The position numbers and the translations under genes are program-made. A stretch of DNA of 64,000 nucleotides from Rhodobacter sp. (GTDB lineage: Bacteria; Pseudomonadota; Alphaproteobacteria; Rhodobacterales; Rhodobacteraceae), in assembly GCA_027489175.1 (NCBI GenBank), contig JAIYAE010000004.1, positions 62,001-126,000 of the forward strand, in the 5' to 3' direction. Below, in pieces: positions 18,796 through 26,955 of this stretch. Positions within the stretch are counted from its first letter, which is position 1. The number at the start of each line of letters is the position of its first letter. The notes under the pieces were generated by a model that ran no database searches, was not told where the DNA came from, and was given only the letters and a program-made list of their open reading frames with translations.

Positions 18796-19061
18796 CCATC
18801 ACCGCCGCCTTCGTGATGTATGCCGTGACCTGGTTCATGACCTTTTTTGTCGTGCTGCAGGTTCGCCCGGTTTCGCAACGTGACACCGGATCGGTTGAGC
18901 CTGGCACGCCGCCCGGCGCTCCGGCCGAAGAAGTGGTGGGCCGCAAGGCCAAACTGACCACGCTGATCGCAACGCCGATCTGGGCGGTGATCTGCGGGGT
19001 GATCCTGTCCGGCTGGATCTCGCTAGAGGACCTCGACTGGTTTGGCAGGATGGGGCCCTGA
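18792..19061 (+). CDS. DUF1467 family small membrane protein
   Basis: 89 residues with two membrane segments (about 5-25 and 58-78) joined by a soluble loop containing VGRKAKLTTLIATPIWAVIC, the recognisable DUF1467 core. It is coupled to the methylmalonyl-CoA epimerase gene by an ATGA overlap. This neighbour relation is conserved in the Rhodobacterales, but the role is unknown. Confidence 0.9.
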   Translation: MTITAAFVMYAVTWFMTFFVVLQVRPVSQRDTGSVEPGTPPGAPAEEVVGRKAKLTTLIATPIWAVICGVILSGWISLEDLDWFGRMGP

Positions 19062-19071
19062 AGGGCGCGCC

Positions 19072-19767
19072 TCAACGGGCGTCGGCAACAAGCCGGTGGA
19101 ACAGATGGGTGAAGGTCGCAACACCCAGCACCGGGATCACCAGGTTTACAATCGGCAGCGAAAGCGGGACGGCCATCAGCGTGCCCGCAAGCCACAGCCG
19201 CAAGCGGTTGCGGCGGCGCATGTCCCTCACCTCGGCCGGGGGCAGACGGCGCATGGCAACCAGGGTAAAGTACTCCCGGCCAAGTAGAAACCCGTTCATC
19301 GCCCAGAAAACCAGCGGGATGGCCGGGCCTGCGAAAGGGTAGGCAAACAGTGCCAACGCATTCACCGCTACAATGACGCCAAGAAAATTGACGGATTGGC
19401 GCAGCGCCTCGGCCAGGGACAGCGCTTGGGCCGGGGGGAGTAGCGGATAGTGCCGCGCCTCGACCGCTTGCGCCACGTCTTCAAGGAAAAGCCCGGTGAA
19501 GGCCGAAGCGACCGGCACCATCAGAAACACCGACAGCCCCAGCATGACAAGAAGCGAAGCCCAGCCTAGCAGCGTCTCGACCCCGCTGACCGGCCCGATG
19601 AGGGGCAAGTTGATGCTGTCGGGCGTCAGCCACCACACCAATTGCAGAAAGCCGGCATAGACGGCCATCAGCAAGGCCAGCGCCAAAAGGACACCAAGGC
19701 CCACCACCCGGCGAAAGCGGTGGTCGCCCAGTTGCGCCAGGGCGCGCAGGAAGGCCTGAAGGATCAC
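19072..19767 (-). CDS. EI24/CysZ-like membrane protein
   Basis: 231 residues with about five membrane helices. Patterns: GLFLEDVAQAVEARHYP, an FAYPFAGPAIPLVFWAMNGF stretch, and GREYFTLVAMRRLPP, typical of the EI24 domain (CysZ, a sulfate permease in E. coli). Sulfate transport cannot be assumed. Start is GTG, overlapping the nitroreductase stop by 4 nt (GTGA), so the two genes are co-translated. Confidence 0.88.
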   Translation of the reverse strand: MILQAFLRALAQLGDHRFRRVVGLGVLLALALLMAVYAGFLQLVWWLTPDSINLPLIGPVSGVETLLGWASLLVMLGLSVFLMVPVASAFTGLFLEDVAQAVEARHYPLLPPAQALSLAEALRQSVNFLGVIVAVNALALFAYPFAGPAIPLVFWAMNGFLLGREYFTLVAMRRLPPAEVRDMRRRNRLRLWLAGTLMAVPLSLPIVNLVIPVLGVATFTHLFHRLVADAR

Positions 19768-20342
19768 GCTTCGACCCAGGTGATCAGTTGGGCAAGCTCG
19801 GGGCGCGGCCGGTCGGGTGCGTCGGGCGGCGGCGTGCCGATGTGGACGATGCCGACAATCCGCTCATCCGCAGTACAGCCGAAGGCGCGGGCGGCAAAGG
19901 CGGCGTCATGGGCGGGCCAGCCCGTCAGCCATGAGGCACCCCAGCCCGCCGCCTCGGCCGCATTGACGATGCCCAAGCACAGTGCCCCTGCTGACAGAAG
20001 CTGTTCCACCTCAGGCACTTTCGGCGCGGGCTTGGGGCAGGATATGACCACAACCGCAAGCTTGCCGGCATCATACTGTCCCCGCCCCTTGCCGATCTTT
20101 TCCGCGTCGCCGCCCAGTTCACGCGCCCTTGCCTCGGCCAGATCGGCCAGGCGCGGAAACGCCGCCCCCTGCAGCACGATCAGGCGCCAAGGTTCCAGCT
20201 TGCCATGGTCGGGCACCCGCAGTGCGGCGGTCAGAATTTCTTCAAGCTGGTCGCGGCTTGGAACGGGATGGGTGAAAAGCTTTGCCGGGCGGGAGCGGCG
20301 GTTCTGCAGAAACTCAAGCGCGGCTTGGTTGCGGGCGGGCAT
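19764..20342 (-). CDS. nitroreductase family flavoprotein
   Basis: 192 residues, one-domain FMN nitroreductase of the YdjA type: FLQNRRSRPAKLFTHPVP, ALRVPDHGKLEPWRLIVL, a GALCLGIVNAAEAAGWGASW core, and a C-terminal IVGIVHIGTPP. It would reduce a small electron-poor substrate using NAD(P)H. The true substrate is unknown. I start at ATG 20342 (AAGGA upstream) rather than the longer frame from 20441. It is first in a pair with the EI24-like gene. Confidence 0.9.
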   Translation of the reverse strand: MPARNQAALEFLQNRRSRPAKLFTHPVPSRDQLEEILTAALRVPDHGKLEPWRLIVLQGAAFPRLADLAEARARELGGDAEKIGKGRGQYDAGKLAVVVISCPKPAPKVPEVEQLLSAGALCLGIVNAAEAAGWGASWLTGWPAHDAAFAARAFGCTADERIVGIVHIGTPPPDAPDRPRPELAQLITWVEA

Positions 20343-20497
20343 GTGATGTCCTTGGTCGAGAAACAGGCGCGGACTGTAAGGGGTTCTGCCGCCCCCCGCC
20401 AGAGCGTCAGGGGCAAATCGGGCGGTGACCGGCGCGCGCACGGTTGCAGTCCTGGAAAGCTCCAGTCCGATGTCTTCGAAGGAAACGGTGCCTTGGC

Positions 20498-21601
20498 CTA
20501 AAGGCCGAAGCTACCGGCTGCTTCGTCGATCCACGCCTTGGCAAAGCTGTCAAACCGCGCATCCGGCTGGCGCTTGGCTAGCGTTTCGCCCAAAGGATCG
20601 GGCGCTGTGACCGGGGCACCCGACAACGCCTCAAGCACGGCATGGCCGCAGAAGGGAACGTAGACTTCGGAATATCCCCCCTCATGCACCAACGTCAGAC
20701 GGCCATCGCACAACCGGTCTGCGGCGGCCATCACACGTTTGGTTAATGCACGAAAGGTGGCGGCCGTCGCCAGCATTCGGCCCAAAGGATCGACCGCCGC
20801 CGCATCAAAGCCACAGGCAACGATGATCGCTTCCGGTTGGAAACGGTCAAGCGCCGGCAGGACGACCCGATCCATGGCGTGCAGATAGGCCGCATGGCCG
20901 CATCCGGGTGGCAAAGGCAAATTGAGGTTGAAGCCAAGACCTGCTCCCCCACCCACCGCCTCGACGCCGCCGGTATCGAGGGGATAGTTCCGGTCCTGAT
21001 GCAGGCTGATGGTCAGAACGTCAGGGTCTTCCCAGAAGACCGCTTCGGTCCCGTTGCCGTGGTGCACGTCCCAGTCGATCACCGCCACGCGGCGGACCAG
21101 ACCCTCGGCTTGCGCAGCGCGAATGGCGATGCCGATGTTGTTCAGAAGGCAAAAGCCGTTCGGAAAATCCGGCAGGCAATGGTGGCCCGGCGGGCGCGAG
21201 AGGGCATAGGCATTGCGCGCCTCGCCGGTAAGCACCGCGCGCAAGGCAGCGGTCGCAAGCCCGGCTGAAAGGGCTGCAATCTCGTACCCGCCCCGGCCAA
21301 AGGGGGTGCGCAGTCCAAGTTCGCCGCCGCCTGCATCAGACATGTCCTTGAACGCCGACAGATAGGTTTCGGGGTGGACGCGCGAAAGCTCGGCATGGCC
21401 CGCTGCATCGGCGCCCTGCATCAACAGGTGACGGGTCAGCCCCGTCACCTCGATCAGGTTGCGCAAGCGGCGTTTGGTTTCGGGGTTCTCCGGCAGGCCT
21501 GCGGGCATCGGCTGCACCAGGCCGCCGACGGGCAAGGTAAAGGCATAGTTGCCACCCCCATGCCAGAAACAGCGTTCATCTGAAAAGAAGGCAGTGGTCA
21601 T
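20498..21601 (-). CDS. histone-deacetylase-like amidohydrolase
   Basis: 367 residues, class II HDAC-like (acetoin utilisation/acetylpolyamine amidohydrolase superfamily). Active-site signatures: SRPPGHHCLPDFPNGFCLLN (the His-His pair near 140), IDWDVHHGNGTEAVF (zinc ligands Asp178 and His180), and IVACGFDAAAVDPLG (third ligand Asp). All catalytic residues are present. It probably deacetylates polyamines or other small amines rather than proteins. Start ATG 21601 has GGGAG 7 nt upstream. It stands alone, divergent from the DUF167 gene. Confidence 0.93.
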   Translation of the reverse strand: MTTAFFSDERCFWHGGGNYAFTLPVGGLVQPMPAGLPENPETKRRLRNLIEVTGLTRHLLMQGADAAGHAELSRVHPETYLSAFKDMSDAGGGELGLRTPFGRGGYEIAALSAGLATAALRAVLTGEARNAYALSRPPGHHCLPDFPNGFCLLNNIGIAIRAAQAEGLVRRVAVIDWDVHHGNGTEAVFWEDPDVLTISLHQDRNYPLDTGGVEAVGGGAGLGFNLNLPLPPGCGHAAYLHAMDRVVLPALDRFQPEAIIVACGFDAAAVDPLGRMLATAATFRALTKRVMAAADRLCDGRLTLVHEGGYSEVYVPFCGHAVLEALSGAPVTAPDPLGETLAKRQPDARFDSFAKAWIDEAAGSFGL

Positions 21602-21714
21602 GGCGGATCTCCCTTGCAAGGAAGGCTAAGGGCGGCAGCAAAGAAAGGCCAGAGGGGCAGGCAGAGTTGGCCGAAGCTTCACTGTCCTTCGGGACGCAAT
21701 TTGGGGCTTGCCTG

Positions 21715-22008
21715 ATGCCCGACCTGACCGGCATGTCGCGCAGCATGGTAGACCTGTCCCACCTTGCCGTTCCCGGTGCCGTCATCGCGGTGCGCGTGAC
21801 CCCGAACGCGCGCCACGCTGGCATTGCCTTGGCGGATGGCCAGATCCGCATCGCTGTCACGGTCATCGCCGAAGATGGCCGCGCGACCGAGGCCGCGCGT
21901 GACGCACTTGCCGCCGCAATGGGCGTGGCCAAGACCCGGCTGGTCCTGCTGCGCGGGGCCAAGGCGCGGGACAATGTGTTTGGCCTGGACCCTGCAGGGC
22001 GCGGCTAG
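21715..22008 (+). CDS. DUF167 (YggU) family protein
   Basis: 97 residues. Core motif AVRVTPNARHAGIALADGQIR and a C-terminal helix with AKTRLVLLRGAKARDNVF fit DUF167/YggU, small alpha/beta proteins of unknown function. The start is uncertain: ATGs at 21715, 21733 and 21745 are all possible, and none has a strong ribosome site. The longer TTG frame from 21667 adds unlikely sequence. The stop (TAG) overlaps the stop of the minus-strand gene in a shared CTAG at 22005-22008. Confidence 0.82.
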   Translation: MPDLTGMSRSMVDLSHLAVPGAVIAVRVTPNARHAGIALADGQIRIAVTVIAEDGRATEAARDALAAAMGVAKTRLVLLRGAKARDNVFGLDPAGRG

Positions 22009-22259
22009 GCCTGACCGTCAGCGGGTCCGCGCTCAAGCCGATAACTGCCCTCGGGCAGGTTCAATGCGGCTGCAAGATCACGCACCTGGCCAAGCGACAA
22101 AGTGATGCGCAACACCTCTTCGGTGCGGGGATCGATCTGGTCGATCGTGACGCAATCCTCAAACGCGTTGATGATCACGTCTTCGACCAAAGGAAGGTCG
22201 TCCCCCTCGTCAACAAGGGTGATCACGGTGGCGTCGAATTCGTGCTCGATGGTGAACAT
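22005..22259 (-). CDS. possible independent small protein within the frameshifted locus
   Basis: 84 codons from ATG 22259 (MFTIEHEFDATVITLVDEGD ... ending near LNLPEGSYRLERG). The acidic, beta-rich sequence with a C-terminal helix ITLSLGQVRDLAAAL reads as a compact intact domain and may be a separate conserved small protein. No convincing ribosome site precedes this ATG, so it may instead be the C-terminal half of the frameshifted gene at 22513-22005. Its stop overlaps that of DUF167. Confidence 0.5.
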   Translation of the reverse strand: MFTIEHEFDATVITLVDEGDDLPLVEDVIINAFEDCVTIDQIDPRTEEVLRITLSLGQVRDLAAALNLPEGSYRLERGPADGQA

Positions 22260-22513
22260 GGCCGGAAGGTAGCCGGGGGTTCTGGCCAAGGCAACCACCT
22301 CCGGGTCTTTCGCGCAGCTCCAGGCCGTGATCCGCGGGTTCTCCTTCCGCTTGGCATAGAAGGGGCATTCAAGGTCAAGGGGAAGGGCCGCCAGATCGCC
22401 GCGCGGGTTCACCTGATGCCCGCGCGACCCTGGGGCGACCAAACCGTGCGGAAGGGCGCAAAGGCTTCGGCAGTCAGCGGCTCGATGGGGCTGTCGATCT
22501 GGCGGTTGGTCAT
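22005..22513 (-). pseudogene. frameshifted gene with an AllA-like N-terminus
   Basis: A minus-strand gene starts at ATG 22513 with a strong GGGAG ribosome site and encodes about 30 plausible residues, including IEPLTAEAFAPF, like the start of ureidoglycolate-lyase (AllA) proteins. It then hits TGA at 22409-22411. Protein-like sequence continues in the -1 frame, open through 22442 and running to 22005 (HQVNPRGDLAALPLDLE, NPRITAWSCAKDPEVV). Joined, it would be about 169 residues, the AllA size, but the C-terminal half does not look like AllA. A single lost base near the CCCC/GGG runs at 22427-22437 would explain it. It could be true decay, a programmed slip or a sequencing error. Confidence 0.6.
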
Positions 22514-22658
22514 GTCAGGCTCCCATTCTGGCAGACGCCCTCGGCAAGCAACCGACCCGGAACTTGCGCCGTCCCCGTCCCACATGACACCTGCGTGAGC
22601 CACCCTTCCCATGCCCCCGCGATTTGCTACCCTTGGCGCACCCCAGCCGAGGTTCCAC

Positions 22659-23375
22659 ATGCGCCTGCCCTTGACGATGATCGCTGTCCTTGTGGTGCCG
22701 CTTGCCGGCTGCGTGACGGTCGCCCCACCGCCCGATCCGGTTCCGATGGCTGCCTCGGCCCCGGCTGACCAGACAGCCCGCGCCCAGGCGATGACCTTCC
22801 TGCAGGTCCTCGCTTCGGTCGAACCCGTTGCCGAACAGGTCTGCCGTGCCCGCGCAACCGTCCGCAACTGCGACTTCCGCATTGTCGTGGACGAGCGCCC
22901 CGGCCAGCCGCCGAACGCCTTCCAGACGCTGGATGATCGCGGTCGCCCGGTGGTCGGCTTCACGCTGGCCCTGATCCGCGACGCCCGCAACGCAGATGAA
23001 CTGGCCTTCGTCTTGGGGCATGAAGCGGCCCACCACATCGCGGGCCACATTCCCCGGCGTCAGGACCAGGCGTTGAGCGGCGCGCTCTTGGCTGGGGTCC
23101 TGGCACAAGCGGGTGGCGCCACCCCCGACGAAGTTCGCGCCGCCCAGAACCTTGGGGCAGAGGTTGCCGCCCGCAGCTACTCGCGCGAGTTTGAGCTTGA
23201 GGCCGATGCCCTTGGTGCTGAGATAGCCCTGGTCGCAGGGTTTGACCCCGTCCGCGGCAGTGGCTTTTTCGACCGCCTGCCTGATCCGGGTGACCGCTTC
23301 CTTGGCAGCCATCCCCCGAACGCGCAACGCAAGGCGCAGGTGGCGGCCACCGTGCGCCGATTGACGGGCGGTTGA
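22659..23375 (+). CDS. M48 family metalloprotease lipoprotein
   Basis: 238 residues. A lipoprotein signal ends in the lipobox LAGC (Cys18), so the protein is anchored to a membrane on its periplasmic side. It has the zinc-protease motif HEAAHHIAGH and the third ligand Glu in EFELEADALG, as in M48 (BepA/LoiP-like) proteases that handle outer-membrane quality control. SHPPNAQRKAQV near the end is also typical. The start is ATG 22659, with GAGG 6 nt upstream. The upstream ATG at 22611 would spoil the signal peptide. Confidence 0.93.
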   Translation: MRLPLTMIAVLVVPLAGCVTVAPPPDPVPMAASAPADQTARAQAMTFLQVLASVEPVAEQVCRARATVRNCDFRIVVDERPGQPPNAFQTLDDRGRPVVGFTLALIRDARNADELAFVLGHEAAHHIAGHIPRRQDQALSGALLAGVLAQAGGATPDEVRAAQNLGAEVAARSYSREFELEADALGAEIALVAGFDPVRGSGFFDRLPDPGDRFLGSHPPNAQRKAQVAATVRRLTGG

Positions 23376-23440
23376 TCTGGGTCAAGGCAGACGTCTCTTG
23401 CCAACGGCAGCATGGCCGCAATTGGCGAGGAGTTTTGCCC

Positions 23441-23692
23441 ATGATCGGATATCCCGAAGCCCCGAAAGCCTGGTGGCTGACCCGTGGCATGGCCCGGATC
23501 AGCGGGGTGAACCTGCCGCGTGCCGTGGTCGACGGCTGGCTGCAGCGCGCTGAGCTTGAGGATCTTGTCACCCGCTGCGCCGCCTGCTTTCGCAAGTCTG
23601 ACTGTGAATCGTGGCTGGCGCGATCCGGACCGGAACAGGCCATGCCCGAGTTCTGCCCGAACAAACCTGGGATCGAGGCGCTGGTCGCCTGA
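23441..23692 (+). CDS. DUF6455 family cysteine-containing protein
   Basis: 83 residues. Four cysteines occur in the C-terminal half in the pattern RCAACFRKSDCESWL ... PEFCPN, a DUF6455 hallmark common in the Rhodobacterales and likely a small metal site. The N-terminus WWLTRGMARISGVNLPRAV is also typical. ATG 23441 follows GAGGAG at a good distance. The function is unknown. A strong terminator follows at 23751. Confidence 0.85.
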   Translation: MIGYPEAPKAWWLTRGMARISGVNLPRAVVDGWLQRAELEDLVTRCAACFRKSDCESWLARSGPEQAMPEFCPNKPGIEALVA

Positions 23693-23750
23693 CAGCGTGC
23701 GGGAAGTCACTCCCCAACCCCGCAGCGTCACAGACCACACCGCCCTGATC

Positions 23751-23793
23751 GGCGCCTGGCCTGCAATCGTCCGGGCCAGGCGCCGCACTTTTT
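23751..23793 (+). terminator. Rho-independent terminator after the DUF6455 gene
   Basis: An 11-bp perfect GC-rich stem (23751-23761 with 23774-23784, 12-nt loop) is followed 4 nt later by five T residues. It terminates the M48/DUF6455 transcript. Confidence 0.8.
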
Positions 23794-23841
23794 CGCAGTC
23801 GGGGCCTGTGCCCGGCGCAGCCCCCATGTCAAACTCGGGGA

Positions 23842-24225
23842 ATGATCGTTTTGGAAGACATCTTGCGCGACCGAGGCTCGCGCTATGCCGCTGCAGTGGG
23901 CGTGGTCCGGAACCGGGCCGAGATTGACACACTTCTCGCCGCTTTGCGCAGCCGCCGCCGCTTTGCTAAAGCCACGCATCACAGTTGGGCCGCGTTCCTG
24001 TCGGAAGGTGGCCCCCTGAAGAACGATGATGGAGAGGCTGGGGCAGGGGCAGTAATCCTGAAGATGCTGGAGCGGGAAGGTCTGGTGGACCACATCGTCG
24101 TCGTCTCGCGCTGGTATGGCGGGGTCCATCTGGGCGGCGACCGTTTCGCCCATATCGTGACATGCACCCGCGCGGCGCTTGCCGCACGACGCGCCGCCCT
24201 CGACGCACCTGCCCGTCAAGGCTAA
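23842..24225 (+). CDS. short IMPACT/YigZ-family protein
   Basis: 127 residues. It covers only the N-terminal IMPACT (UPF0029) domain: [11 protein letters not shown], a [14 protein letters not shown] segment equivalent to the GEPSGTAG region, [17 protein letters not shown]. Typical YigZ proteins are about 200 residues with a second domain that is absent here, so this is a single-domain form. In yeast and mammals, IMPACT proteins affect translation control through GCN1. The bacterial role is unclear. It lies just before dgkA on the same strand. Confidence 0.88.
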   Translation: MIVLEDILRDRGSRYAAAVGVVRNRAEIDTLLAALRSRRRFAKATHHSWAAFLSEGGPLKNDDGEAGAGAVILKMLEREGLVDHIVVVSRWYGGVHLGGDRFAHIVTCTRAALAARRAALDAPARQG

Positions 24226-24258
24226 TCTCGCCCGACGCTGAGACGCGGGGAGGGGTTC

Positions 24259-24621
24259 ATGCGCGACATTCTGGCCGCCGAGGCGCGGCGCTTTGCCAAT
24301 ACCGTTGTCTGGTCCTGGGAGGGCTGGTGCGCGGCCTGGGCGACGGAAAAGACCCTGCGGCAATGGACGGTGGTGAACGGTCTTTCGGCTGGCCTTGCCT
24401 TCACGCTTGACCTGTCCCCAGCCGAGCGCGGCCTGATCCTGGCGCTTGGCCTTTTGGTTTTGGCGGCTGAACTGATCAATACAGCCGTGGAAGAGGTGGT
24501 GGACCACCTCTCCCCGGGCCAGGACCCAAGAGCGAAAAAAGCCAAGGACTGCGGATCGGCCTGTGTGGCGCTGACCGCAATCGCCGCCGGGGTGGCTTGG
24601 GTCGTGGTGCTGGTGGGCTAA
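24259..24621 (+). CDS. dgkA: diacylglycerol kinase
   Basis: 120 residues. An inner-membrane kinase with three membrane helices that recycles diacylglycerol to phosphatidic acid. The catalytic signature AAELINTAVEEVVDHLSP with the conserved Glu, and then AKKAKDCGSACVAL, are present. The length is normal. Its TAA stop overlaps the TAG stop of the convergent DCC gene in a shared CTAA at 24618-24621. Confidence 0.94.
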   Translation: MRDILAAEARRFANTVVWSWEGWCAAWATEKTLRQWTVVNGLSAGLAFTLDLSPAERGLILALGLLVLAAELINTAVEEVVDHLSPGQDPRAKKAKDCGSACVALTAIAAGVAWVVVLVG

Positions 24622-24995
24622 GCCCCGGGCCGCTGCCGCCGAAGATGCGCGCGGTACAGGATCGGCGCGGCGACCCGGTTGTATAGCGCCGTAGCCAGGG
24701 GGCGCACGACCGGCCATCCCGTCACGTGGGCCAGCCATCGCCAGCGCGGCATCGCCGACCAAAGCGCCCGGAACGCCTCCAGCCCCGCCAGGACGCGGCC
24801 ATCTTGCCAGACATGCAACTGCCGGGCTGCCTGATCGGGGGTCAGCCCCCAGTCAGCCGCACTGTCAAGCGCATCAAAGCGGATCGGCAGCCCGTCCGCA
24901 ATCGCGCGCCGACGGTAGGCGTCAATCTCGAACCGGCAGACCGGGCAGGTTTCATTGTAAAGGACACGGGTTTCGCCGGGCGGTGATCTCATCAT
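24618..24995 (-). CDS. DCC-family (DUF393) thiol-disulfide protein
   Basis: 125 residues. N-terminal motif LYNETCPVCRFEIDAYRRRA contains the CxxC of the DCC family, a thioredoxin-like group. The rest (FDALDS, GLEAFRALWSAMP, a C-terminal helical end with YRAHLRR) fits well. The partner is unknown. It converges on dgkA with overlapping stops. The adjacent 119 nt upstream (24996-25114) carry nothing that I can identify. Confidence 0.9.
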   Translation of the reverse strand: MMRSPPGETRVLYNETCPVCRFEIDAYRRRAIADGLPIRFDALDSAADWGLTPDQAARQLHVWQDGRVLAGLEAFRALWSAMPRWRWLAHVTGWPVVRPLATALYNRVAAPILYRAHLRRQRPGA

Positions 24996-25114
24996 AGGCC
25001 AGATATGGCGCGGCCATTGCCCGCGGCGAGGTCCAGCGACGCGCGGTCACAGGGCTTGGGCGTCAGCCGGGCATTTTGCAGCACCAGGTCGCACGGTCAC
25101 CAGGCAACGGGTGA

Positions 25115-25357
25115 TCACAGGCCTTTGTGCGATCCGTCGCACATCGGCGCGTGCGCCGTTTGCTTGCAGCCGCAAAAGAACACTGCCTTCGTCGCTTCGG
25201 CGGTCCATTTCAACCGGGAAAGCGCCGTGTCCTTGTGGCTACCATCGCAAAACGGCTGCCGCGAAGATTTCCCGCACGCGCACCAGAAGTAGGACTTGCC
25301 TTCCTCCACCTCAACCTTGAACGGCGTGGTGGCAGCAATCTGCGGGGTGTCGGCCAA
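25115..25357 (-). CDS. double CDGSH iron-sulfur protein
   Basis: 80 residues if started at TTG 25357 (reading LADTPQIAATTPF, the usual start pattern of this family; GGAG lies about 9 nt upstream). Two CDGSH motifs are present: CACGKSSRQPFCDGSH and CGCKQTAHAPMCDGSH, each able to bind a [2Fe-2S] cluster through three Cys and one His. Longer starts inside the rimO 3' end are possible. Soluble and probably redox or cluster-transfer related. It lies 79 nt after rimO on the same strand. Confidence 0.9.
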   Translation of the reverse strand: MADTPQIAATTPFKVEVEEGKSYFWCACGKSSRQPFCDGSHKDTALSRLKWTAEATKAVFFCGCKQTAHAPMCDGSHKGL

Positions 25358-25436
25358 TTGAATGTGCTCCGGTCGGGCTGTCGCCTGACAGTCGCTGGCG
25401 TCCACCTCTGTGTCAACGCCTTCGTGTGGCAAGGCC

Positions 25437-26816
25437 TCAGGCGCGGTGGCCCCAAAGATCATACTCGCCGGCCTCATCCACCGTCACCTTGACGATGTCA
25501 CCGGGGGCCAGCCCATCGAAGCCCTCGTCGATGAAAAGGTTTCCATCAATCTCGGGCGCGTCCGCCATCGTGCGACAGGTCGCGCCGTCCTCGTCGACCT
25601 CGTCCACGATCACTTCAAGCACTTTTCCAACCTTTGCCGCCAGCTTAGCGGCGGAAATCGCCTGGGCCTTTTCCATAAAGCGATCAAAGCGGTCCTGCTT
25701 GACCTCTGGTGCAACGTGGTCGGGCAGCGCGTTTGACCGCGCGCCGGCGACGTTTTCGTATTGAAAGCAGCCGACCCGGTCCAGCTGCGCCTCGTCCAGC
25801 CAGTCAAGAAGGGTCTGGAACTCGGCCTCGGTCTCGCCCGGATAACCCACGATGAAGGTCGACCGCAGGGTCAGGTCCGGCGCAATGGCGCGCCAGGCGG
25901 CGATTTCGTCCAGCGTCTTTGCCGCCGCCGCGGGCCTGGCCATGCGGCGCAGCACATCGGGATGGGCGTGCTGGAAGGGAATGTCGAGGTAGGGCAGCAC
26001 CAGCCCTTCGGCCATCAGCGGGATCAGCTGGCGGACATGCGGATAGGGGTAGACGTAGTGGAGCCGCACCCAGGCGCCAAGCTTGCCCATCTCACGCGCA
26101 AGGTCGGTGATGTGGGCCCGCACCTCCCCCCCTTTCCAGGGGGACAGGTCATGCTTGCGGTCAACCCCATAGGCGCTGGTGTCCTGGCTGATGACCAGCA
26201 ATTCCTTCACCCCCGCCTCAACCAGTTTCTCCGCCTCACGCAGCACGGCGTGGGCCGGGCGGCTGACCAGCTTTCCCCGCATGTCGGGAATGATGCAGAA
26301 CTTGCAGGCGTGGTTGCAGCCTTCGGAAATCTTCAGATAGCTGTAGTGGCGGGGGGTCAGGCTGACGCCGGTCGCGGGCAAAAGGTCGATGAACGGGTCC
26401 GGCGCAGGGGGCACGGCCGCGTGGACGGCGTCCAGAACGGCCTCATACTGGTGCGGGCCCGTCACGGCGAGGACCTTCGGATGCGCGCCGGTGATGTACT
26501 CAGGCTCGGCCCCAAGGCAGCCCGTCACGATCACCCGGCCGTTTTCCTGCAACGCCTCGCCAATCGCCTCAAGGCTTTCGGCCTTGGCGCTGTCGAGGAA
26601 CCCGCAGGTGTTCACGATCACCGCATCGGCGCCCTTGTAATCGGGGCTGATGGCGTAACCTTCGGCCCGCAGCCGCGTCAGGATACGTTCGCTGTCCACC
26701 AGCGCCTTGGGGCAGCCAAGGCTGACCATGCCGATGGTGGGTTGGCCCAGTCGGCGCGTGTCGGGGACAAGCGCGCGGGCAAGGTCGGGGCGAAGGAGGG
26801 GCGGGTTTTCGGACAT
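25437..26816 (-). CDS. rimO: ribosomal protein S12 methylthiotransferase
   Basis: 459 residues. Radical-SAM enzyme that methylthiolates an Asp of ribosomal protein S12. An N-terminal UPF0004 domain carries the second cluster cysteines ([30 protein letters not shown]). The radical-SAM motif is CNHACKFC, then [13 protein letters not shown], with a C-terminal TRAM domain. Start ATG 26816. The longer open frame upstream to 27230 is antisense to AsmA and not coding. It is divergent from the AsmA gene. Confidence 0.96.
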   Translation of the reverse strand: MSENPPLLRPDLARALVPDTRRLGQPTIGMVSLGCPKALVDSERILTRLRAEGYAISPDYKGADAVIVNTCGFLDSAKAESLEAIGEALQENGRVIVTGCLGAEPEYITGAHPKVLAVTGPHQYEAVLDAVHAAVPPAPDPFIDLLPATGVSLTPRHYSYLKISEGCNHACKFCIIPDMRGKLVSRPAHAVLREAEKLVEAGVKELLVISQDTSAYGVDRKHDLSPWKGGEVRAHITDLAREMGKLGAWVRLHYVYPYPHVRQLIPLMAEGLVLPYLDIPFQHAHPDVLRRMARPAAAAKTLDEIAAWRAIAPDLTLRSTFIVGYPGETEAEFQTLLDWLDEAQLDRVGCFQYENVAGARSNALPDHVAPEVKQDRFDRFMEKAQAISAAKLAAKVGKVLEVIVDEVDEDGATCRTMADAPEIDGNLFIDEGFDGLAPGDIVKVTVDEAGEYDLWGHRA

Positions 26817-26955
26817 TCCCGCCCTATACCGCGATGGCAGGGCGTAGGAAAGCCCGGCCTCTCGGCCATTTGATGCCGGTGGGGTCTCCCCGACTTGGCA
26901 AGCGGTGGCGCTGGGCCGTAAACTCGCGTCAAAGCAAGAAAAGCAGGAGCAGAAG

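Noticed and set aside
25761-26873. 370-codon plus-strand frame inside rimO
   Set aside because: Antisense shadow of rimO; sequence is His/Gly/Gln-rich filler.
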